The position numbers and the translations under genes were made by a program. From Cupriavidus yeoncheonensis (GTDB lineage Bacteria; Pseudomonadota; Gammaproteobacteria; Burkholderiales; Burkholderiaceae), in NCBI RefSeq assembly GCF_905397275.1, contig NZ_CAJPUY010000013.1, positions 169,354 to 233,353 on the forward strand: a stretch of DNA of 64,000 nt, in the 5' to 3' direction. The notes beneath the pieces were generated by a model that saw only the letters and a list, made by a program, of their open reading frames with translations, was not told the DNA's origin and made no database searches. Shown here in pieces: positions 54,474 to 62,648 of the stretch. Each line of letters begins with the position of its first letter. The stretch's first letter is position 1.

Positions 54474-56314
54474 GCCCGCAAAGCATGATCGCCGTTGTCC
54501 TGGCCTGGTTCCTGCCGCTGTCGTGGGCAGCATGGGCCGGCAGCGCCGCCGGCAACCTCCCCCTGGCATACCTGCCCCAGGACGGCAAGTACCCGTGGAC
54601 CGGCCGCCTGTACGCACTCGGATGGAGCCCCGAACAGTCGGCCACGGATACGGTACCCCTCGCGCTCTGGGAAGCCGGCGCATGGCTCGACGCGAACCCG
54701 GTGGCTTCCCGGCGTCTTTACACCTCGATTGCCCCGAGCGGCCCGGATTCTGAACGCCTGGTACCGCTGCAGTGGTCCGCACTCGATATGGCAAGCCAGC
54801 CAGCGGCGGCACCGGACCCGGAAAACGGCGTACCCGGACAGGACAAGCTGGCCTGGCTGCGCGGCGAACGCACCAACGCCGCCTTGCGTCCGCGCGAGAC
54901 TCGCATGGCCAACGCCCGCGGCGCACGCGTGCTCGTCGTTAGCCCGCCGGCATGGCAACCCGGCAAAGCCGGCCACGCCGCGTTCCGGGAGCGATATCGC
55001 ACGCGGCCACACATGGTCTGGCTTGGCACCAAGGACGCCTGGCTGCATGGGTTCAATGCCATCAACGGCGAGGAACTTGTCGCCTATCTGCCGCGGACCT
55101 TGCTGTCGCAGGCGCTCGCCCTGGCCGGCCCGAGGGGTGCGCTCCCACCCTTACCCTGCCCGCGTCCGGAGGCCGCCGACGTCGTGATCCAGCGGGAATG
55201 GCGCACCGTGCTGCTGTGCGCCATCCCGGCCACCGCCAAAGGTGATAGCGCGCCCGGCATATTTGCGCTGGATATCACCGCCCCGACGGATCTCGCGCCA
55301 ATCGCGCTTCTGTGGGAAATGACGGCAACGGCTGCCTTGCCGCTTTCCGCCCGCGGCCCCGTTCGCGCCGCGGCCTTTGCCGGGGACGACGGGCTCCGGT
55401 GGTTCGCCGTCACAACCGCCGAAGCGCGCGCCGACAGCCCGGCATCCCGTCCGGGCCTGGTCCTGATACCGCTGGAACGGGCCGCCGGGGATTCCGCGCT
55501 GACCTGGCCGCTGCCCGAACGCGATTGCACCGGCGCACCCGTGACGTCGGCACTTGCGGGCGTCAGCGTCCTGAGCGACATGACTGGCGGGACGATGGCC
55601 ATCTATGCCACCGACGACAGTGGCCAGCTCTGGCACTTCCCGTTGGCCGATGCCACGCGACGTCCCAGGCCGGGAACCCCGACTTGCCGGCACAGGCTGC
55701 CGGTGACCGCCGGGACGGACCACGCGGAGCCTCCCTTGCTATTGGGCGGGTCCACGTCTGCGCTCATCGTATATGGCCAGGGCAGCGAAATCGCGGCCAT
55801 CCCGGCCCGGCCGGGCGGAAGCCCGGCCCGCATCGTGGCCGAGCCCGCGAACGGAGGGTTCCTGCTGCGCGCGTTGCCAGGCCAAGGCGGCACGAGCGAC
55901 CAGGCCGGCTGGCAGCTGACATTGCCGAATGCCGGGGAAAAGCTTGAGGCGCTGAGCGACGTGTTTCCCGGCTATCTCCACTTCACGACCCGCACCGCCG
56001 ACGGTCTTCAGCGGGCCTACCTTGTGCAGGCGTCGACAGGCGAATCCACGGGCCGTACCCGGGAAGGCGGGCCGCCGCAGCCATTCGTGACCGGACAGGC
56101 CGCCACGCCGGAAGGCGAGCTCGTTCTGACGAGTACCCCTCGACCGGGCCCGCGTCAGCCCGCTGGCACCAGTGGCGCGCAAGCTCACACGATCACGCTG
56201 TGGTCGGTGGACCGGTCGTCCGCCCGGCCGCTGTCCACAACCGTCGCAACACGCCGCACGGGCCGCATCAGCTGGCGGGAAATCATGGCGCCCATTCAGC
56301 AGGACGCCCCATGA
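54470..56314 (+). CDS. Half-length PilY1-like protein
   Basis: A 614-residue protein with a signal peptide (MIAVVLAWFLPLSWAAWA). It aligns in order with the second half of PilY1: LAWLRGERTN (compare YLRGD), then MVWLGTKDAWLHGFNAING (compare YVGANDGMLHGFDALTG) at residues 182-200, DDSGQLWHFPL, and the same C-terminal ending RISWREIM. The vWA-like DDSGSM region, the dockerin-like calcium loop and the poly-Gly run of the full-length copy are absent. It is probably a tip protein without the N-terminal adhesive region. Coupled to the pilX- and pilE-like genes by ATGA overlaps. Confidence 0.8.
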   Translation: MSPQSMIAVVLAWFLPLSWAAWAGSAAGNLPLAYLPQDGKYPWTGRLYALGWSPEQSATDTVPLALWEAGAWLDANPVASRRLYTSIAPSGPDSERLVPLQWSALDMASQPAAAPDPENGVPGQDKLAWLRGERTNAALRPRETRMANARGARVLVVSPPAWQPGKAGHAAFRERYRTRPHMVWLGTKDAWLHGFNAINGEELVAYLPRTLLSQALALAGPRGALPPLPCPRPEAADVVIQREWRTVLLCAIPATAKGDSAPGIFALDITAPTDLAPIALLWEMTATAALPLSARGPVRAAAFAGDDGLRWFAVTTAEARADSPASRPGLVLIPLERAAGDSALTWPLPERDCTGAPVTSALAGVSVLSDMTGGTMAIYATDDSGQLWHFPLADATRRPRPGTPTCRHRLPVTAGTDHAEPPLLLGGSTSALIVYGQGSEIAAIPARPGGSPARIVAEPANGGFLLRALPGQGGTSDQAGWQLTLPNAGEKLEALSDVFPGYLHFTTRTADGLQRAYLVQASTGESTGRTREGGPPQPFVTGQAATPEGELVLTSTPRPGPRQPAGTSGAQAHTITLWSVDRSSARPLSTTVATRRTGRISWREIMAPIQQDAP

Positions 56315-56778
56315 AGCCCGCGCTTGCCCCGGAATACAAAACCTCGGCGCAACGGGCTTTCAGCCTTATCGAGCTATTGATCACGCTCGCCATCGTGGCG
56401 ATCCTCGCCGCCATCGCCGTACCGACATGGGACCAGTACCTTGCGCGCGGCTGGCGCGCGCAGGCGCGCGCGGAACTGGTCGCGGCGATGCTGGAGCTAG
56501 AGCAGCACGCGATGGCTGCCACGACCTATGCCCGGCAGCCGGGGAGTGACATCGCCGCCGGGAACTGGCCCCGGCCGGTGCCTCCCGGCACCCGTCCCCG
56601 CCACCTCCTAACGGCTGCCGCATGCCCGCAAGCCGACCTGGATGCCTGCGTCGAGATCCGGGCGACGCCGGTGGTGCCGGACCATCGCTGCGGCGTGCTC
56701 ATCCTGCGCAGTACAGGTCAGCGACTGAACCTTGCGGGGGACACGACGCAGGCCGCTCAATCGGGACCGGACTGTTGA
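56311..56778 (+). CDS. Second-copy PilE-like prepilin with atypical cleavage site
   Basis: A 155-residue prepilin with helix FSLIELLITLAIVAILAAIAVP and Glu at +5, but the residue before the cleavage point is Ala16 (SAQRA) instead of the near-invariant Gly. Prepilin peptidase usually needs Gly, and Ala is cut poorly in studied pilins. The head keeps Cys pairs (AACPQADLDACVE, HRCGV). Overlaps the PilY1-like stop by four bases. Otherwise a clear paralogue of the leftward pilE. Confidence 0.8.
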   Translation: MKPALAPEYKTSAQRAFSLIELLITLAIVAILAAIAVPTWDQYLARGWRAQARAELVAAMLELEQHAMAATTYARQPGSDIAAGNWPRPVPPGTRPRHLLTAAACPQADLDACVEIRATPVVPDHRCGVLILRSTGQRLNLAGDTTQAAQSGPDC

Positions 56779-56779
56779 C

Positions 56780-57328
56780 ATGCCTGAATCAGCACTTTGT
56801 CGTCAGGGCGGCATCACGCTGGCTGAACTGCTGGTTTGCCTGGCAGTCCTTGCGTTACTGGGGGCAGCCACTTATCACGCCGCCGACGTCATGATGGCCC
56901 GCCAGCACGTGACGATTGCCGCCGACCGGCTCGCTGCATCGCTCGCGCTGGCGCGCAGCGCGGCCATGGCCCGACGGGTGGAAGTCGCCTTGCAGCCGCT
57001 CGACGGCCAACTCACGCTGGACCATGGGTGGCAGCTGGCGGCCACAAGCGGACGACCGGGGCAGGACGCCGTCCTGTCAGTCGTCCAGCTCGATGCGCCG
57101 TGCCTGTCCATCGTCCTGCGCCAGACCGCGCGCGCCAGCAACGTCCTGCGATTCGCAGCTGTGGGATACTCTCGGTCTGAGCAGGGCGGATTTCAGGCCG
57201 CCACTTTCACGCTCAGCTGCCGCGGCGAGCAGCGCCAGATTCGCATGGGAGCGCAAGGACGCATCCGCCTATGCACGCCTGGGCGTGACAAGGACTGCGA
57301 GGCATGGGGCGAACCCGCCCCGCCCTGA
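56780..57328 (+). CDS. Second-copy FimT/GspH-like prepilin
   Basis: A 182-residue prepilin: cleavage after Gly11, then ITLAELLVCLAVLALLGAATYHAA (Ile at +1, Glu at +5), and a GspH-type remainder (AASLALARSAAMARRVEVALQP, RIRLCTPG). It closes the rightward operon, whereas fimT heads the leftward one, so the gene order is not a simple mirror image. ATG 56780 follows the previous stop by one base. ribD begins 47 bp downstream. Confidence 0.8.
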   Translation: MPESALCRQGGITLAELLVCLAVLALLGAATYHAADVMMARQHVTIAADRLAASLALARSAAMARRVEVALQPLDGQLTLDHGWQLAATSGRPGQDAVLSVVQLDAPCLSIVLRQTARASNVLRFAAVGYSRSEQGGFQAATFTLSCRGEQRQIRMGAQGRIRLCTPGRDKDCEAWGEPAPP

Positions 57329-57375
57329 CAGCGGCACGCACACCAAACGCCCAGCGAACAAGAGTCACCGGCCAA

Positions 57376-58491
57376 ATGTTTTCCGATTCCGACCACGCCG
57401 CCATGGAGCAAGCGCTCGCGCTTGCCGCGCGAGGCATGTTCACCACCACCCCCAATCCACGCGTCGGCTGTGTGCTGAGCAAGAACGGGCAGATCATCGG
57501 GCAGGGCTTTACCCAGCCGGCCGGCCAGGACCATGCCGAGATCCAGGCGCTGAAGGACGCGCAAACGCGCGGCATCGACCCGGCCGGCGCGACCGCCTAT
57601 GTGACGCTGGAGCCGTGCAGCCATTTCGGCCGCACGCCCCCTTGCTGCGACGCATTGGTGCGGGCCGGCATTGCGCGCGTGGTGGCGGCGATGGAAGACC
57701 CCAACCCCTCCGTATCGGGCCGCGGCCTGCAACGGCTGCGCGATGCCGGCATCGACGTGCGGTGCGGACTGCTGGAAAAGGAAGCACGCGACCTGAATAT
57801 CGGCTTCGTGTCGCGCATGACGCGCGGCCTGCCGTGGGTGCGGGTCAAGGTGGCGGCATCGATGGATGGCGGCACGGCCCTGCACGACGGCACCAGCCAG
57901 TGGATCACGGGACAGGCTGCGCGGGACGACGGCCACGCCTGGCGCGCGCGCGCTTGCGCCATCATGACCGGCATCGGCACGGTACGCGACGACAATCCGC
58001 AGATGACCGTGCGCGCCATCCCGACGCCGCGCCAGCCACAGCGCGTGCTGGTGGACTCGCGCCTGGAAGTGCCGCTTGACGCGCGCATCCTGACGCCGGA
58101 TAGCGGCGACTTCGCCAAGCCAGTACTGGTGTTCTGCGCGGTGGACGACCGCGAACGACGCCACGCGCTCGAGGCCCGCGGCGCCGAGGTCGTGGTATTG
58201 CCGAATCCGCACGGCAAGGTTGAATTGCGCCAGATGATCGAGGAACTGGGCCGGCGCGGCATCAACGAACTGCATGTCGAAGCTGGCTTCAAACTCAATG
58301 GCTCGCTGATCCGCGAGCACTGCGCCGACGAGTTGCTGATCTACCTGGCCCCCAAGCTGCTCGGTGACGCGCAGGGCATGTTCAACCTGCCGCCGCTGCC
58401 CCGGCTGCAGGATGCCGCGACGTTCCGCTGGCACGACGTGCGCCAGATCGGCGAGGACCTGCGCCTGATCGCGCGCCGCAACGACGCCTGA
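57376..58491 (+). CDS. ribD: Bifunctional riboflavin biosynthesis protein RibD
   Basis: RibD performs the deaminase and reductase steps of riboflavin synthesis. The 371-residue product has the zinc deaminase domain (HAEIQAL, LEPCSHFGRTPPCCDAL) followed by the reductase domain (RVKVAASMDGGTAL, INELHVEAGFKLNGSLI). Start 57376 (MFSDSDH) is at the usual distance from the deaminase core. It lies 47 bp after the pilin operon and is followed by a GC hairpin (58520-58538) before ribE. Confidence 0.96.
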   Translation: MFSDSDHAAMEQALALAARGMFTTTPNPRVGCVLSKNGQIIGQGFTQPAGQDHAEIQALKDAQTRGIDPAGATAYVTLEPCSHFGRTPPCCDALVRAGIARVVAAMEDPNPSVSGRGLQRLRDAGIDVRCGLLEKEARDLNIGFVSRMTRGLPWVRVKVAASMDGGTALHDGTSQWITGQAARDDGHAWRARACAIMTGIGTVRDDNPQMTVRAIPTPRQPQRVLVDSRLEVPLDARILTPDSGDFAKPVLVFCAVDDRERRHALEARGAEVVVLPNPHGKVELRQMIEELGRRGINELHVEAGFKLNGSLIREHCADELLIYLAPKLLGDAQGMFNLPPLPRLQDAATFRWHDVRQIGEDLRLIARRNDA

Positions 58492-58570
58492 CCTCGCCTG
58501 ACAACCTGACATCTACCGACGGCGCGGCTGCCGCGCCGGTTACCCAACCCAGACCTTTCGAGAACGCATC

Positions 58571-59191
58571 ATGTTTACTGGCATTGTGGCGGCCGTCGGC
58601 CGCATCGAGACCATCACCCCGCTCGGCGCCGGCGATGCCGGCGTGCGCCTGCACGTAGCGGCCGGCGGGCTGGATCTCGCGGACGTGGTCATTGGCGACA
58701 GCATCGCCATCCAGGGCGCGTGCATGACGGTGATCGCCATGACTGCCGACAGCTTCGACGTGGACGTGTCGCGCGAGTCGCTGGACAAGACCGTCGGCCT
58801 CGAACGCACCGGCCGCGTCAACCTGGAAAAGGCGCTGCGGCTGGCGGACCGGCTCGGCGGCCACCTGGTCTCGGGGCATGTCGACGGCCTCGGTGAAGTC
58901 ATCCACTTCGCCCCGGTCGGCGAATCGCATGAACTGCGCGTGCGCGCCCCGCGCGAACTGGGCCGCTACCTGGCGTACAAGGGCTCGGTCGTGGTCAACG
59001 GCGTGTCGCTGACCGTCAACCGCGTCAATGACGAGGCCGATGGCTGCGTGTTCTCGATCAACCTGATTCCGCACACGGTAGAGGTGACCACGCTGCAGGA
59101 ACTGAAGCCGGGCAGCCGTGTGAACCTGGAAATCGACCTGATCGCGCGCTACGTGGAACGGATGCTGTCGGCGTCTGCCGCAGAACAATAA
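58571..59191 (+). CDS. ribE: Riboflavin synthase alpha chain
   Basis: RibE dismutates two 6,7-dimethyl-8-ribityllumazines to riboflavin. The 206-residue product has the duplicated barrel with MFTGIVAAVGRIETI, the first-repeat SIAIQGACMTV and SGHVDGLGEV, and second-repeat GVSLTVNRVNDE. Length is standard. It lies 79 bp after ribD. A secreted hydrolase-like gene is convergent with it. Confidence 0.96.
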   Translation: MFTGIVAAVGRIETITPLGAGDAGVRLHVAAGGLDLADVVIGDSIAIQGACMTVIAMTADSFDVDVSRESLDKTVGLERTGRVNLEKALRLADRLGGHLVSGHVDGLGEVIHFAPVGESHELRVRAPRELGRYLAYKGSVVVNGVSLTVNRVNDEADGCVFSINLIPHTVEVTTLQELKPGSRVNLEIDLIARYVERMLSASAAEQ

Positions 59192-59231
59192 GCTCGCAGG
59201 CGGGGGCGCAACGTAACCACCCGTTCACCCC

Positions 59232-60068
59232 CTAGTCTTCGCTGCTATCCGCCCCGACGGTCTCCTGCACCTTGCGCTCAAGGATCCAGTCGGAGATCGC
59301 CAGCATCACCGGTCGTTCGCGCCCGACAAAGCCGTGCGCGGAGAACGCTTCGCACGGCTCGCCGCGCGCGCCCTTGCTGCCCTGCACGGTCACAAGCGGC
59401 GCGTTGCCTTTGCGCGCAACGATGCTGCGGTATTGCGTCAGCGGACAGGGGTCGTCCTTGTGGTGGACGAAGAGCTGGTCCACCGTCACGGCGGTCCATT
59501 TGAAGTCGCGCATCGGCATGCCGTGCGCCAGGCGGCCGAAGCGCGGATCGGTGAAGGTGGACGTGTGCACGGCGCCATCGATGCGCCCGCCTAGCCTGAG
59601 CGCCAGGAAAGCGCTCGACACGGTGCCATAGCTGGTGCCGACCACGTAGATCTTGCTCACGCCGTAGTCAGCCTTGACCTTGTCGATCACCGCGCCCATG
59701 TCCTGCACGTGCTGATCCGAAGTCCGGTAAGCGTCGTCACAGTTCTCCCAGCGCGCCTTCGGGCAGTCCACCATGACGGTCAGGATCTTGTCGCTGACCA
59801 GGTGCCGGCGCGCGCGCACCAGGAAATTTCCACGCAGCTGATAGGTCGGCTTGCCGGCATCGCTCTGGACTCGCAGCACGCCCGGATAGCCGGGGAACAG
59901 CAGCGCGGCCACCGCCGGCTTGCTGCCGGGTTGCTTGCTGACTACCACGCTCAACTCCGAGCCGCCCGGCACGGCCACGGTCGAGACGGATTCCTCAAGC
60001 GCGGCGGCGTCCTGCGCACCGGCAGGAACGCTGAGGCCAAGGACCAGTACTGCCAGGAGTGCTTTCAT
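59232..60068 (-). CDS. Secreted alpha/beta-hydrolase-like protein
   Basis: A 278-residue protein with a signal peptide (MKALLAVLVLGLSVPAGAQ). The core has the nucleophile elbow VVGTSYGTV (G-x-S-x-G) and a strand/turn pattern LLFPGYPG near the oxyanion site; HHKDDPCPL and AHGFVG may supply acid and His. Substrate unknown. Start 60068 is preferred because it begins the signal peptide; the frame extends to 60113. It is an insertion between ribE and ribBA, on the opposite strand. Confidence 0.75.
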   Translation of the reverse strand: MKALLAVLVLGLSVPAGAQDAAALEESVSTVAVPGGSELSVVVSKQPGSKPAVAALLFPGYPGVLRVQSDAGKPTYQLRGNFLVRARRHLVSDKILTVMVDCPKARWENCDDAYRTSDQHVQDMGAVIDKVKADYGVSKIYVVGTSYGTVSSAFLALRLGGRIDGAVHTSTFTDPRFGRLAHGMPMRDFKWTAVTVDQLFVHHKDDPCPLTQYRSIVARKGNAPLVTVQGSKGARGEPCEAFSAHGFVGRERPVMLAISDWILERKVQETVGADSSED

Positions 60069-60357
60069 CGTCGTTCCCCACCTTCCTTCTTCTTGTTTGC
60101 GTGGCGTCGGCAAGCGTTGCCAGGACGGCTATAAGACTATAGACCGCCACTTCATCGCGCCCTAGAGGCGTCCGCTTCCCCCGATTCCCGGCCACGCTCC
60201 GGCACTGCCTGCCTTGGCGTACAATATCCGGTTTGACGATGCGAACCCCTGGCTGTCGCGTTTAGCCAGCTGGAGCGAACTCCGCAGCAGTCCCCGCAGT
60301 TTGAGCCGCCGCCCGCCGGCTGGCCGCTTTTCCGCCCCTTTTTGCCGCCCTGCCGCC

Positions 60358-61467
60358 ATGACAATCGCCCGTACCGAAGACATCATTGCCGACATCCGTG
60401 CCGGCCGCATGGTCATCCTCGTGGATGAAGAAGATCGCGAGAATGAGGGCGACCTGGTTCTGGCTGCCGATTTCGTCACACCCGAGGCGATCAATTTCAT
60501 GGCCAAGCACGGCCGCGGCCTGATCTGCCTGACGCTGACCGCCGAACGCTGCCGCCAGCTGAACCTGCAGCCGATGGTCAGCCGCAACGGTACCCAGCAC
60601 GGCACCAACTTCACGGTCTCGATCGAAGCCGCCGAAGGCGTGACCACCGGCATTTCCGCGGCGGATCGTTCCCGCACCGTGGAAGCCGCCGTCGCGCGCG
60701 ACGCCAAGCCGTCCGACCTGGTGCAGCCGGGACACATCTTCCCGCTGACCGCCCAGCCCGGCGGCGTGCTGATCCGCGCCGGCCACACCGAAGCCGGTTG
60801 CGACCTTGGCGCCCTGGCCGGCCTGACGCCCGCCGCCGTGATCTGCGAGATCATGAAGGACGATGGCACCATGGCACGCCTGCCGGACCTGATCGAATTC
60901 GCGCAGGAACACGACCTGAAGATCGGCACCATTGCCGACCTGATCCACTACCGCAGCCGCACCGAAAGCATCGTCGAGCGCGTGGGCGAGCGGTCGATGG
61001 AAACGCCGTACGGCACCTTCCACAGCATCGTCTACCGCGACAAGCCCACCGGCAACGCCCACCTGGCGCTGGTCAAGGGAACGCCGACGCCTACCGAGGA
61101 AACGCTGGTGCGCGTGCATGAGCCGCTGTCCGTGCTCGACCTGCTGGAAGTGTCCCGCACCACCCATTCGTGGAGCATGCCGGCGGCCCTCGAGGCGATC
61201 GCCCAGGCCGACAGCGGCGTGATGGTGCTGCTCAACTGCGGCGACTCGGCCGAACAGCTGTTCACCCAGTTCACCGCGCTGGACGAACCGCAAAACCGCC
61301 CGCGCCGCAAGCCGGACCTGCGCACCTACGGCATGGGCGCGCAGATCCTGAAGGATGTGGGCGTGGGCAAGATGCGCGTGCTGGCGGCCCGGCAGCGCAT
61401 GCCCAGCATGACCGGCTACGACCTGGAAGTGACCGGCTACCAGCCCATGAACGGGCTGGCCGACTGA
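60358..61467 (+). CDS. ribBA: 3,4-dihydroxy-2-butanone 4-phosphate synthase with degenerate RibA domain
   Basis: The N-terminal half (residues 1-205) is a complete RibB: VDEEDRENEGDLV and GHTEAGCDLGALAGL carry the catalytic residues for making the 4-carbon unit of lumazine. The C-terminal half looks like GTP cyclohydrolase II (YGTFHSIVYRD, LRTYGMGAQILKDVGV) but lacks its zinc cysteines and catalytic loop: RVHE (252-255) is followed by PLSVLDLL, and the RCDCG and RQEGRGIG motifs are missing. Cyclohydrolase activity should therefore come from another gene. Start 60358 begins MTIARTED. Confidence 0.94.
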   Translation: MTIARTEDIIADIRAGRMVILVDEEDRENEGDLVLAADFVTPEAINFMAKHGRGLICLTLTAERCRQLNLQPMVSRNGTQHGTNFTVSIEAAEGVTTGISAADRSRTVEAAVARDAKPSDLVQPGHIFPLTAQPGGVLIRAGHTEAGCDLGALAGLTPAAVICEIMKDDGTMARLPDLIEFAQEHDLKIGTIADLIHYRSRTESIVERVGERSMETPYGTFHSIVYRDKPTGNAHLALVKGTPTPTEETLVRVHEPLSVLDLLEVSRTTHSWSMPAALEAIAQADSGVMVLLNCGDSAEQLFTQFTALDEPQNRPRRKPDLRTYGMGAQILKDVGVGKMRVLAARQRMPSMTGYDLEVTGYQPMNGLAD

Positions 61468-61532
61468 GACTGAATATCCTGGCGGCCGCGCCTGGCCGTG
61501 GCCGCCACCCCCGAACTCTGGAGAACTGAACA

Positions 61533-62039
61533 ATGGATCACGGCTTCTACCCCAGCAACCTCGACGGTGAAGGCCTGCGTATCGGCATCGTGCAGGCTCG
61601 CTTCAATGAGCCGGTCTGCGCCGAACTGCTCGAAGCCTGCGTGGCCGAGCTGGAAAAGCTCGGTGTCGAAGGCGAAGACACCCTGGTGGTGACCGTCCCC
61701 GGCGCGCTGGAAGTGCCGCTGGCACTGCAGAAGATGGCCGAAAGCGGCCAGTTCGACGCACTGGTCGCGCTGGGCGCCGTGGTGCGTGGCGAGACCTACC
61801 ATTTCGAGCTGGTCTCGAATGAGTCCGGTGCCGGCATCACCCGCGTCGGCCTGGACTTCAACGTGCCGGTCGCCAACGGCATCCTGACCGTCGACACGGA
61901 CGAGCAGGCCCATGCCCGCACGCGCGAGAAGGGCCGCGACTGCGCCCGCACCGCCGTCGAAATGGCCAACCTGGTGGTCGCATTGGATTCGCTGCGCGAA
62001 AACGACGGCGACGATGAAGACGAGGACGACGATGAGTGA
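61533..62039 (+). CDS. ribH: 6,7-dimethyl-8-ribityllumazine synthase
   Basis: RibH joins the pyrimidine and butanone units to lumazine, usually as a 60-mer or decamer. The 168-residue product has [43 protein letters not shown] and [11 protein letters not shown]. The acidic tail ([13 protein letters not shown]) is typical of the group. Its end overlaps nusB. Confidence 0.97.
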   Translation: MDHGFYPSNLDGEGLRIGIVQARFNEPVCAELLEACVAELEKLGVEGEDTLVVTVPGALEVPLALQKMAESGQFDALVALGAVVRGETYHFELVSNESGAGITRVGLDFNVPVANGILTVDTDEQAHARTREKGRDCARTAVEMANLVVALDSLRENDGDDEDEDDDE

Positions 62040-62535
62040 CACGCCTGAAACCGGCAAGCCGGCGGCCGGCGCCAAGCCCGCCGCCCGCACCGAAGCCAAG
62101 GCTCCGCCCAAGAGCGCCCGCCGCCGCTCGCGCGAGCTGGCCCTGCAAGGCCTTTACCAGTGGCTGCTGAACCGCAACGACATCGGCGCGATCCAGGCCC
62201 ACCTGCATGATGCACAGGGCTTCAACAAGGCCGACCGCGAGCACTTCGACGCGCTGCTGAATGGCGCCGTGCGCGAAGAAACCCGCCTGACCGCCGCGTT
62301 CGAGCCGTTCCTGGACCGCAAGGTCGATGAACTGTCGCCGGTGGAGCGCGCCGCCCTGCTGGTGGGCAGCTATGAGCTCGTGCATTGCGTCGACATCCCC
62401 TACAAGGTCGTCATCAACGAAGCCGTTGAACTGACCAAGACCTTTGGCGGTGTCGAAGGCTACAAGTACGTGAACGGCGTACTGGACAAGCTCGCCGCCC
62501 AGGTGCGCTCGGCCGAGGTCGCCGCGCGCCGCTGA
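62032..62535 (+). CDS. nusB: Transcription antitermination protein NusB
   Basis: NusB binds boxA RNA with S10 in rRNA antitermination. The 167-residue product has [52 protein letters not shown] and GVLDKLA. A 30-residue basic/Ala-rich N-terminal tail precedes the fold. It overlaps the ribH end by eight bases, the common ribH-nusB coupling. A terminator follows. Confidence 0.96.
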   Translation: MSDTPETGKPAAGAKPAARTEAKAPPKSARRRSRELALQGLYQWLLNRNDIGAIQAHLHDAQGFNKADREHFDALLNGAVREETRLTAAFEPFLDRKVDELSPVERAALLVGSYELVHCVDIPYKVVINEAVELTKTFGGVEGYKYVNGVLDKLAAQVRSAEVAARR

Positions 62536-62580
62536 AGCAAGGGGCCCAGGGGCCCACTGGTGCTGCCCTGCTTCGATACG

Positions 62581-62604
62581 ACACCCGCGCACGCGGGTGT
62601 TTTT
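62581..62604 (+). terminator. Intrinsic terminator after nusB
   Basis: ACACCCGCG-CA-CGCGGGTGT is followed by four more T, giving TTTTTGC. It lies 46 bp past the nusB stop and ends the ribBA-ribH-nusB transcript. Confidence 0.85.
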
Positions 62605-62648
62605 GCTTCCAACCACTGTCTGCCTGAAAGGGCTCCGCCGAAACCGCC

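Noticed and set aside
58520..58538. Terminator between ribD and ribE
   Set aside because: CGGCGCGG-CTG-CCGCGCCG is a good hairpin but no T-run follows, and the genes are close and functionally linked, so readthrough is expected.
60114..60357. FMN riboswitch before ribBA
   Set aside because: The conserved RFN-element blocks could not be found in this stretch, although FMN riboswitches are common before ribB in proteobacteria.
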